Positions 42,269-48,830 of a stretch of DNA of 64,000 nt are shown here, in pieces. The notes below the pieces were generated by a model. It searched no databases, was not told where the DNA came from, and worked only from the letters and a program-made list of their open reading frames with translations. Each line of letters starts with the position of its first letter. Position 1 is the stretch's first letter. The translations under genes were made by a program, and so were the position numbers. This stretch comes from Ruminococcaceae bacterium YAD3003 (lineage in GTDB: Bacteria; Bacillota; Clostridia; Saccharofermentanales; Saccharofermentanaceae), in the NCBI GenBank assembly GCA_900107185.1, contig FNPA01000001.1, positions 62,001 through 126,000 of the forward strand, written 5' to 3'.

Positions 42269-42298
42269 AAAGCGACTGCAACGGTTGAATACGAGTAA
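42269..42298 (+). pseudogene. Remnant of a second guaA 3' end (possible attachment-site scar)
   Basis: Read in frame, this stretch gives K-A-TATVEYE followed by a stop, against K-P-TATVEYE and stop at the end of the intact guaA. Several codons differ only at the third base, while TACGAGTAATA is identical in both (42290-42300 and 41707-41717). Upstream a TAA interrupts the frame. This is the pattern expected when an element integrates at a gene's 3' end and displaces the old end. Confidence 0.6.
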
Positions 42299-42307
42299 TA
42301 ATCTTTG

Positions 42308-42337
42308 AAAGCTCCTGAATTAGTCAGGAGCTTTTTT
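42308..42337 (+). terminator. Terminator after the guaA remnant
   Basis: Stem AGCTCCTGA / TCAGGAGCT with a T run of six. Its right arm is also the beginning of the repeated promoter segment that follows. Confidence 0.85.
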
Positions 42338-42372
42338 ATGCCATGAGTTCTTTGCCTGGATGATATAATTAC
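42324..42372 (+). repeat. Repeated promoter-bearing segment, copy 1
   Basis: A segment of about 47 bases from the TCAGGAGC arm through ATGCCATGAG to an extended -10 box, TGATATAAT (42361-42369). It is nearly identical to 44867-44913, and a looser copy is at 45801-45846. It probably drives the membrane protein gene at 42476. Confidence 0.75.
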
Positions 42373-42475
42373 CTTGTCTGAGGGAGTGATTCCTTAGTAC
42401 AGAAAATCATCAGTATAATACTCTTTTGAATAATAGGGAAAAGATACATACAGCGTTGAGTAAGGAGCAGTTTCT

Positions 42476-42865
42476 GTGCAAAAATATGATGCCAAGAAAA
42501 AGTATTTGATCATCTATTTGTGCCTGATAGCCGTCGGCGTTTTTTGCATGATGTCCCGCTGGCTTAACACTATTGATCCCGGAATAATACTGCTTCCCGG
42601 TTTCCTTCTTTCACACATAACGAACTTCGCTCTGTGTATGATGGCATTGCTGATTGTCGGCTTTATTGTTCTTTGTTTCGGAGGAAAACTGAGAATCATT
42701 AGTATAGCAACTTTACTTATTGCAGTACTTGGAATCGTATATGAGTGTCTTCTTCCATTCCTGAACACCCCGGATATTTGGGATGCCGTATTTGGAACCG
42801 CCGGAACAGCTGTTGCATATATTTACCTTGTAATGCTTAAAAGGAACGGCTTGATTGCCAAGTAG
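42476..42865 (+). CDS. Small four-helix membrane protein (VanZ-like topology)
   Basis: A 129-residue integral membrane protein with four predicted helices (about residues 10-28, 33-50, 52-72, 74-95, and a last one near 105-122 may make five). The size and spacing recall VanZ-like proteins, but I see no diagnostic motif, so the family is open. The start is GTG at 42476 with AAGGAG 8 bases upstream. An extended -10 promoter lies at 42361. It is in the accessory stretch between guaA and the acyltransferase and shows no obvious link to its neighbours. Confidence 0.65.
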   Translation: MQKYDAKKKYLIIYLCLIAVGVFCMMSRWLNTIDPGIILLPGFLLSHITNFALCMMALLIVGFIVLCFGGKLRIISIATLLIAVLGIVYECLLPFLNTPDIWDAVFGTAGTAVAYIYLVMLKRNGLIAK

Positions 42866-43019
42866 AAAAATACCTGTTTGTCAGGATGATGTGATGGTAA
42901 GTTATATCAACAGTATACCCGGCTAAGATAAATCGCGATTTGCAACGGAGAACTGCATATGGATGACTGTATTTTTTGTAAGATTGCTTCAAGTGAAATA
43001 CAAGTTTGGTGAGGCATAT

Positions 43020-43544
43020 ATGGAAAAAACAACAAGAGAAAAACTGGCCAAGGTTGCAAAGGATATGGCGCAGGTTCCATTTCATGGAGAAGTTGATGGG
43101 ATGGCGTCCAATCTTGCGCCGATTGTGCGATTGTTTCCGACATGGAATCTCAAGGAAGCTGACGGGTTATGGTGTGCGGCGTTTGTCTATTATTGCTGCA
43201 CTACAGCTGGATTCGGAATCCCGTACAGACCCGAGGAATGTAAAACCTGTCATCTGGCAGCATGTCTTGGCTGGGAGGAGTTTGCCACAGGCGATTGGCG
43301 GATTGAATACCATAAAGGGCCAGAAGGCTATATTCCGGAAACGGGAGACATCGTACTCTATGACAGGGTATTTGAGAACAAAGAGCACGACCATATAGGG
43401 ATCGTCCTTGAGAAACGGGAGCGTACGATCCTTTCTGCAGAAGGAAATGTGAACAATATATCCGGAATTATCGAACGATCTATCGACGAACATATTCGTG
43501 CGTATATTCGAATTCCGGATGGGTATCGGTATAGAGAAGAGTGA
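43020..43544 (+). CDS. CHAP/NlpC-P60-like cysteine amidohydrolase
   Basis: A 174-residue protein; the ATG at 43020 follows GGTGAGG by about 6 bases, and the longer frame has no such site. The catalytic pattern is CHAP-like: Cys in ADGLWCAAFVYYCCTTAGFG (about residue 52), PETGDIVLYDR, His in HDHIGIVLEKR and Asn in SAEGNVNNISG. Such enzymes usually cut peptidoglycan peptides or D-Ala-type amides. There is no signal peptide or wall-binding domain, so it acts inside, is exported by another route, or is released by lysis. It is in the accessory region. Confidence 0.75.
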   Translation: MEKTTREKLAKVAKDMAQVPFHGEVDGMASNLAPIVRLFPTWNLKEADGLWCAAFVYYCCTTAGFGIPYRPEECKTCHLAACLGWEEFATGDWRIEYHKGPEGYIPETGDIVLYDRVFENKEHDHIGIVLEKRERTILSAEGNVNNISGIIERSIDEHIRAYIRIPDGYRYREE

Positions 43545-43640
43545 CAAATTCAAGTTTCATTGGGTTGATGGCATTTTGAACTGAGTAACAATATGGATAA
43601 CCCTTAGATAGGATGAACAGTAAAAAGGAAATTAGGCTAT

Positions 43641-44087
43641 ATGAGATATAAGCTGGATACAACCTATAGTGCATCAGAGATTATAGCGCTAATCTCGGAT
43701 AAAGTTGATCATTCTGTTTCATGGGTTAATAGACCGGAAGATAAATTGTTCTTGGGTCATGATACGCCTGATGGTTTTATATTGGCAAGGAAAGACAAAG
43801 CGGAAAAAATCGGAACATATTATTTCAAAATCTCGGTAAAAGATGACAAAGAAGGCAAGCCTGAATTAATCATTCGCTGGTTTCCGAGTCTGATTCATTT
43901 TGTGGTGTTGTGGATTTTTATCGTGATTATTATCGGTAGAGACCATAGAACTCCGGTCTTAAATGATCCAGGATTCAAAATTGCAATAATAATTGTTATT
44001 GCTAGTATTGTATTGATCCCTAACATTATTGAATTCATCAAAATCAAGAAAGAGTTGATTAGTACAATTATTCTAAAAGAAAGTTAA
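43641..44087 (+). CDS. Hypothetical membrane protein
   Basis: A 148-residue protein that I do not recognise. Residues 1-80 form a soluble domain with WVNRPEDKLFLGHDTPDGF and FKISVKDDKEGKPELIIRWFP. Two membrane helices follow (about 83-100 and 112-130), then a short basic tail. Base composition is more AT-rich than in the core genes, in keeping with acquired DNA. The ribosome binding site is weak. The next gene starts 28 bases downstream. Confidence 0.6.
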   Translation: MRYKLDTTYSASEIIALISDKVDHSVSWVNRPEDKLFLGHDTPDGFILARKDKAEKIGTYYFKISVKDDKEGKPELIIRWFPSLIHFVVLWIFIVIIIGRDHRTPVLNDPGFKIAIIIVIASIVLIPNIIEFIKIKKELISTIILKES

Positions 44088-44115
44088 TGTAATGGTCGAT
44101 TAAATTATCAGTTTT

Positions 44116-44766
44116 ATGAACAAAGAATGGTCTGAACAGAATAAGAAATTGCAGAAGCTGATCAAAAAGGCAGATACTTTTGATCAGGGTAAGGATGTTC
44201 TTTTCGAGCTTCGAAATGATCTTATGAACACATTGCTCTCATTCAAGAAAGATCTTAACAGAGAAGACTTTGATTCGATGCCTTTTATGAATGCTGACGG
44301 TTATCACAGTAAGAATATCGCGTATTCCATATGGCATATTTTCAGAATAGAAGATATTGTTGCTCACACTCTCATTAACGGCGATGAGGAGGTCTTATTT
44401 TCAGAAGAGTATCAAAGACGCATCAACTCGCCGATAATAACAACAGGAAATGAACTTGTTAAGGAACAAATATCTGATTTTACAAAACAGTTGAATATAG
44501 ATGAACTGTATTCGTATATTGCTGATGTAAAGAAAAGTACGGAAGATATAATTTGCAATCTGACGTTTGATGATCTGAAGATCAAGGTTACGGATGATCG
44601 GAGAGAGAACCTGCAGTCATTAGGTGTTGTAAGCACTGACGAGAACGCTGTCTGGCTGGTCGATTACTGGTGCAAGAAGGATATCCGCAGACTTATTCAG
44701 ATGCCGTTTTCCAGGCACTGGATCATGCACATAGAAGCATGTCAGAGAATAATCAATAAGCTGTAA
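44116..44766 (+). CDS. DinB-like four-helix protein
   Basis: A 216-residue soluble helical protein. IAYSIWHIFRIEDIVAHTLI carries the first His of a DinB/YfiT-like metal site, and FSRHWIMHIEACQRIINKL near the C terminus gives an H-x4-H pair. This placement matches the DinB superfamily, which includes thiol-dependent metalloenzymes and stress proteins; the function here is unknown. It has no clear ribosome binding site and may be translated together with the gene 28 bases upstream. A nested palindrome begins 6 bases after its stop. Confidence 0.65.
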   Translation: MNKEWSEQNKKLQKLIKKADTFDQGKDVLFELRNDLMNTLLSFKKDLNREDFDSMPFMNADGYHSKNIAYSIWHIFRIEDIVAHTLINGDEEVLFSEEYQRRINSPIITTGNELVKEQISDFTKQLNIDELYSYIADVKKSTEDIICNLTFDDLKIKVTDDRRENLQSLGVVSTDENAVWLVDYWCKKDIRRLIQMPFSRHWIMHIEACQRIINKL

Positions 44767-44772
44767 TAGGGT

Positions 44773-44858
44773 GATATTCCCTTATATTCGTTGCTATTCC
44801 CTTAAAACGCACTGTAATTTAAGGGAATAGTTTGGAGGTTAAGGGAATGCGGAATATC
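44773..44858. repeat. Nested palindrome with four ATTCCCTTA elements
   Basis: ATTCCCTTA occurs at 44776-44784 and 44796-44804; its complement TAAGGGAAT occurs at 44820-44828 and 44840-44848. The step is 20 bases on both sides. The inner pair makes a perfect 13-bp stem (CTATTCCCTTAAA, 44794-44806, with 44818-44830), and the ends GATATTCC / GGAATATC also pair. No T run follows. It may be a regulator site, a structured RNA or a miniature mobile element. Confidence 0.75.
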
Positions 44859-44866
44859 AATTCATT

Positions 44867-44913
44867 CAGGAACTTTTTATGCCATGAGAACTTTGCCTGG
44901 ATGATATAATCAC
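44867..44913 (+). repeat. Repeated promoter-bearing segment, copy 2
   Basis: Close match to 42324-42372, including ATGCCATGAG, CTTTGCCTGG and the extended -10 TGATATAAT (ending 44910). No plus-strand gene starts soon after it; the next gene is on the minus strand, so this promoter would run into an antisense or untranslated RNA. Confidence 0.75.
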
Positions 44914-45010
44914 TTCATTTGACGAAAATATATTTAATAGATCTGTGCAGGAATGTAAATCACTGAATTAAACTGATTCCCGCTTTAATTCGCCAAGAGT
45001 TGATTGCGGA

Positions 45011-45700
45011 TTATCCCTTTTGGGGATTTCTTACCTTAGTGACAGCTTCTTCAAAAGTATCAGCCTTACCGGTTTCGAGCATGGCTTTAACCTTCAGCAT
45101 CTGCTCCTTGCTTCTCATAGATGCAGGTACGATGTCTTTAAATTCTGATAAGGCATTATTGATCTCGTTCTGTTCGTTTCTTAATTCAGCTAATTTCTTT
45201 TTAAGATCTTCGGATTTTCTTACGAGAGTGCGTTCTTTTGCTTCCAACTCTTCATTGGCAGCTTCTCTTCTTTTCTTTGCTATAAATATTCCAATTACCA
45301 AGACTACAGGAACAGATAAGTATCCCATTATCTCTGCCAGTGCATAACCGGCTTCAGAGTTTCTAGCACCTGCAGCAATAAAAGCAAAAATAAGCGTTAC
45401 TATGAAACAAGCTATAAGCGCAATTATAAAGAAAGGCCAATAGAACCTGAAGAAAGAGTATCTTGGCGGATTAGGAGAGATCTCAATCTTTTTAAGGGAA
45501 AACTCTGTATCATTGATTTCAACTTTTAGTTTTGCTGATGCCGCATATTTATTTGCCAGTTCAGAGGCAAGATTAATGCTGCCATATTTCGATGAAGCCA
45601 TCTGAAGAGCAGATATTCTCGCTGATATTTCTTTACCGCACTGATCACAAACTGTTGCCCCGTCAGAAAGAGCAGCACCACAACCGCTACAAAACGCCAT
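45011..45700 (-). CDS. Zinc-ribbon membrane protein with C-terminal coiled coil
   Basis: A 229-residue protein. The ATG at 45698-45700 is chosen because it opens directly with the zinc ribbon (FCSGCGAALSDGATVCDQCG). A soluble part follows, then two membrane helices (about residues 85-112 and 122-142), and a charged coiled coil (EELEAKERTLVRKSEDLKKKL). The end has a short helical SHOCT-like stretch (LKVKAMLETGKADTFEEAV). Zinc ribbon plus membrane helices is a common layout of Firmicutes proteins without known function. A weak inverted repeat (44965-44991) lies after its stop. It is convergent with the accessory genes and divergent from the acyltransferase. Confidence 0.7.
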   Translation of the reverse strand: MAFCSGCGAALSDGATVCDQCGKEISARISALQMASSKYGSINLASELANKYAASAKLKVEINDTEFSLKKIEISPNPPRYSFFRFYWPFFIIALIACFIVTLIFAFIAAGARNSEAGYALAEIMGYLSVPVVLVIGIFIAKKRREAANEELEAKERTLVRKSEDLKKKLAELRNEQNEINNALSEFKDIVPASMRSKEQMLKVKAMLETGKADTFEEAVTKVRNPQKG

Positions 45701-45800
45701 ATCCTGAGTCCCCCAAATTAGATTTAATTGAATCATATCAAAGATACAGTTGCAGATAAATCATTTGAATAAAAACACTTCGGGAGCTCGTCGGAATCAT

Positions 45801-45846
45801 CAGGAACATTTTTATCAAGAGTTTTTTATTAGGATGATATAATTGC
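45801..45846 (+). repeat. Repeated promoter-bearing segment, copy 3 (diverged)
   Basis: TCAGGAAC, T-rich part and GGATGATATAATT follow the order of copies 1 and 2, with changes in the middle. The extended -10 (TATAAT 45838-45843) lies 25 bases before the acyltransferase start and is its likely promoter. Confidence 0.65.
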
Positions 45847-45867
45847 TTTATCAGAAGGAATCTCGAT

Positions 45868-46923
45868 ATGGTCAGCAATAAAGAAACATCAGGTATAAAT
45901 ACAGTTAACGGGGAAGACCGGCTGCTCTGGGCAGACGGTTTAAGAACGTGGCTCGCTCTTAGCGTTTTCTTCCTGCACGTATGCACTGAGTTCTCTGTTA
46001 AATGGGGAATACTCGACCAGATCCTTTATGGATTCACCGGAAAGTACGCGGTAGCTTTTTTCGCAATTATGCTGGGCTTTTTTGCTCATAGACCCGGCAG
46101 CACTTCTTCAGATTTATCTGTAAAAATATTACGCAGATACATCCAGTTTTCTCTACCGCTGCTCTTTGTGACAGGAACTTCGGCAATAATATATGTGGCA
46201 TTAAAAGTTAATGGAACAGATGCCTTTGATGCTGCAATGCAGGTGGCAAAAGAGAGTTTTCTGTTTGGCACGAACGTATATTGCGAACAGGCATGGTGTA
46301 TACGTGATTTCTTCATTGCCAGCATAATCGTCTATGTTTTAACGAACAAACAAAACCGTTGTGTGCTGTTCGCGCTGTTATACACGGTACTGACTCTTAT
46401 CGGAGAAACCTGGGTAGCCATCTGCCTTTTGGGAGCACTCATCAAAGAAGCATATATCTTCGTTGAGAACACAAAAGTTATCGGGCGACACAAAATACTG
46501 TTTACAGTTATAAAGATTCTGTCCCTCCTTTTCTCGTTCCTGATAATCCGTTTTGAAGAGTCTGATCTGACCTACTTATATAACGGTATATCAGCAGCAA
46601 TCGTATTCTGGGTATTGTTGAATTCTTCAATCTTGAAGAAGGTCTTCTCCATTAAAATTCTCACTGCATGCAGCAAATATTCATTTGAATTATTCCTGGT
46701 TCACCTGACTGTCTGCTACATTTTGAGACCTCTGATAATGTACTCACTCCAGAATGTTATTCCGCATAATGTTCTGGTCTGGATTTCAATATTGGTTATT
46801 TTCATCGTCTCTGCTGTTTTGTCAGTCCTGTTATCTCTTGTGACTAAAAAGATCAGCAAGAGTCTTGACTCATATGTGACGTCTTTAGCTCGGGCACATC
46901 AAAAACCAACTTCCAAAGCCTGA
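45868..46923 (+). CDS. Acyltransferase 3 family membrane protein
   Basis: A 351-residue membrane protein with about 10 helices. WADGLRTWLALSVFFLHVCT holds the family opening with the conserved His in the first helix; QAWCIRDFFIASIIVY and KYSFELFLVHLTVCYIL fit the later conserved helices. Members move acyl groups (often acetyl or succinyl) from the cytoplasm onto sugars or polymers outside. In this place, next to the glycerophosphotransferase cassette, it may decorate the same surface polymer, which is inference. AGAAGGA lies 8 bases before the ATG. Confidence 0.87.
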   Translation: MVSNKETSGINTVNGEDRLLWADGLRTWLALSVFFLHVCTEFSVKWGILDQILYGFTGKYAVAFFAIMLGFFAHRPGSTSSDLSVKILRRYIQFSLPLLFVTGTSAIIYVALKVNGTDAFDAAMQVAKESFLFGTNVYCEQAWCIRDFFIASIIVYVLTNKQNRCVLFALLYTVLTLIGETWVAICLLGALIKEAYIFVENTKVIGRHKILFTVIKILSLLFSFLIIRFEESDLTYLYNGISAAIVFWVLLNSSILKKVFSIKILTACSKYSFELFLVHLTVCYILRPLIMYSLQNVIPHNVLVWISILVIFIVSAVLSVLLSLVTKKISKSLDSYVTSLARAHQKPTSKA

Positions 46924-46942
46924 TTACAACAACAGATTCCAA

Positions 46943-47422
46943 ATGATTATCCACCCTATTGAGCCCATATTTGATAAGAACTCCAGAGTCCTCATTCTGG
47001 GCAGTTTTCCTTCAGTGAAATCCCGTGAAGAAGGATTCTTTTACGGACATCCGCAGAACCGTTTCTGGAGAGTAGTTGCACAAGTTTTCGATGAGGATAC
47101 ACCCTCCTCTATTGATGAGAAGAAAGCATTTTTATTCAAGAACCGTATTGCGTTATGGGATGTAATCGGCTCATGCGAGATCGACGGCTCATCAGATTCC
47201 AGCATCAGAAACGTTACCGTAAACGATATATCCATCATTTTGAAAACCGCAGATATTGGAGCAATTTACCTGAACGGGAAAAAGGCTTTCGAATACTATC
47301 AGAGATACCTCCTCCCCACCGTAAAACGTAAAGGCATATGTCTGCCCTCTACGAGCCCTGCAAATGCCGTATGGAATCTCGAAAAACTCACTAAAGCATG
47401 GAGTGTTATCCGTCCCGGCTGA
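46943..47422 (+). CDS. DNA-deoxyinosine glycosylase / uracil-DNA glycosylase superfamily, family 6 type
   Basis: A 159-residue enzyme. The active-site loop is ILGSFPSVKSREEGFFYGHPQNRFWRV and the second motif is LPSTSPANAVWNLEKL. GSFPS and SPANA are the marks of the small hypoxanthine-DNA glycosylase group (family 6). It would remove deaminated bases such as hypoxanthine from DNA. The ATG follows the acyltransferase by 19 bases without a clear ribosome binding site, so translation may depend on the upstream gene; no functional link is likely. Confidence 0.88.
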   Translation: MIIHPIEPIFDKNSRVLILGSFPSVKSREEGFFYGHPQNRFWRVVAQVFDEDTPSSIDEKKAFLFKNRIALWDVIGSCEIDGSSDSSIRNVTVNDISIILKTADIGAIYLNGKKAFEYYQRYLLPTVKRKGICLPSTSPANAVWNLEKLTKAWSVIRPG

Positions 47423-47508
47423 TGTCCCCCGAAGTTGAAGCCTCTATTTAAAAGTAATAAAATATTTAGTTGTTCGAGAGCCGGTTTAAAACATTCAGGG
47501 AGATTTAA

Positions 47509-48825
47509 ATGGATCTGATAAAAACTTTGTATATCGATCCCGGAACGGGAGGCATGCTGTTTACCGTATTATTCGGATTATTCAGCGTTGCTATATTCTC
47601 GGTCCGTGCCCTGATAATGAAGATCAAGTATTCTGCCAGCGGCAATAAGAATGCGAAGAACAGTGCTAAACTCCCGATCGTAATCTTCAATGAACATAAA
47701 AGATACTGGAACATTTTCGAGCCCATCCTAGATGAACTTGACAAGAAAAACCAGCCGATCGTTTATATGGCATGCTCTGAAGATGATCCTGCATTTAAAA
47801 GAGAATTCAAAAACATCACATGTCAGCATATTGGCGAAGGTAACAAAGCATTTTCTAAATTAAATCTTCTGAATGCTTATGTTGTTTTTGCCACTACGCC
47901 GAGCCTCGATGTATTTCAATGGAAACGTTCGAAAGATGTTGACTGCTACATTCACATAATGCACGCTGCCAAGGATCTGACGATGTACCGCATGTATGGA
48001 ACAGACCATTACGATGCATTTATCCTGGCAGGAGATTATCAGGAAAAACAGGCCAGACAGTTAGAAGAGATGCGCGGTATCAAGCCCAGAGACATTGCGA
48101 TCTGCGGTGTTCCCTACCTCGATGAGATGAAGAAAAGAGTTGAGTCCTCAGGCGCGGCTCCTGCGCACGAGAGAACTGTTCTGCTGGCTCCGTCATGGGG
48201 TGAGAGCGGCATTCTCTCCAGATTCGGTGAAAAACTTATAGATGCATTAATCTCAACGGGATACAAGATTATCGTAAGGCCTCATCCTCAGTCTTTTGCT
48301 TCGGAAAAGGCTATGCTGGATAAGCTCATGAATAAATACAATGATCCTTCTGTTGTTGAGTGGAATAAGGATATAGATAATTTTGAAGTGTTAAGACTGT
48401 CAGATATTCTGATTTCTGATTATTCAGGTGTCATGTTCGAATTTGCCATGGTATTCGACAAACCGATCATCTATACAGACACCAAATTTGATATCAGACC
48501 ATACGATGCAGACTGGATTGACGAGACACCCTGGACATTCAGAATCCTTCCGGATCTCGGCATGGAACTTAATGACGATAATGTAGGAAACATTAAGGAA
48601 CTGATTGACAACGTCATAGAGAATCCTTCGTTTACTGAAGGCAGAGAAAAGGCCCGTCAGGATACATGGGCTCATATTGGCGAGAGTGCAAAGAGATCTG
48701 CTGATTTCATCATAAAAAAGTATGAAGATGCAGTTAAAACTGAAGAGAAGCAGAAATCAAAAGCGAAGAATACTTCCGGGTCCAAGCGTGTGAAAAAGAT
48801 TTCTTTAGCTAAGGGGAAAGCGTAA
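47509..48825 (+). CDS. CDP-glycerol:polyglycerol glycerophosphotransferase family protein (copy 2)
   Basis: A 438-residue paralog of the protein at 25106, similar along its full length. It has the same N-terminal anchor (YIDPGTGGMLFTVLFG, identical in both) and the same core motifs: TTPSLDVFQWKRS, ICGVPYLDEMKKR, TVLLAPSWGESG, IVRPHPQSF and SDILISDYSGVMFEFAM. It should polymerise or prime glycerol-phosphate chains from CDP-glycerol at the inner face of the membrane. The ATG has AGGGAG about 6 bases upstream. It starts a two-gene unit; the YidC-transferase fusion begins 5 bases after its stop. The C-terminal tail is very basic (KSKAKNTSGSKRVKK). Confidence 0.88.
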   Translation: MDLIKTLYIDPGTGGMLFTVLFGLFSVAIFSVRALIMKIKYSASGNKNAKNSAKLPIVIFNEHKRYWNIFEPILDELDKKNQPIVYMACSEDDPAFKREFKNITCQHIGEGNKAFSKLNLLNAYVVFATTPSLDVFQWKRSKDVDCYIHIMHAAKDLTMYRMYGTDHYDAFILAGDYQEKQARQLEEMRGIKPRDIAICGVPYLDEMKKRVESSGAAPAHERTVLLAPSWGESGILSRFGEKLIDALISTGYKIIVRPHPQSFASEKAMLDKLMNKYNDPSVVEWNKDIDNFEVLRLSDILISDYSGVMFEFAMVFDKPIIYTDTKFDIRPYDADWIDETPWTFRILPDLGMELNDDNVGNIKELIDNVIENPSFTEGREKARQDTWAHIGESAKRSADFIIKKYEDAVKTEEKQKSKAKNTSGSKRVKKISLAKGKA

Positions 48826-48830
48826 TATCA

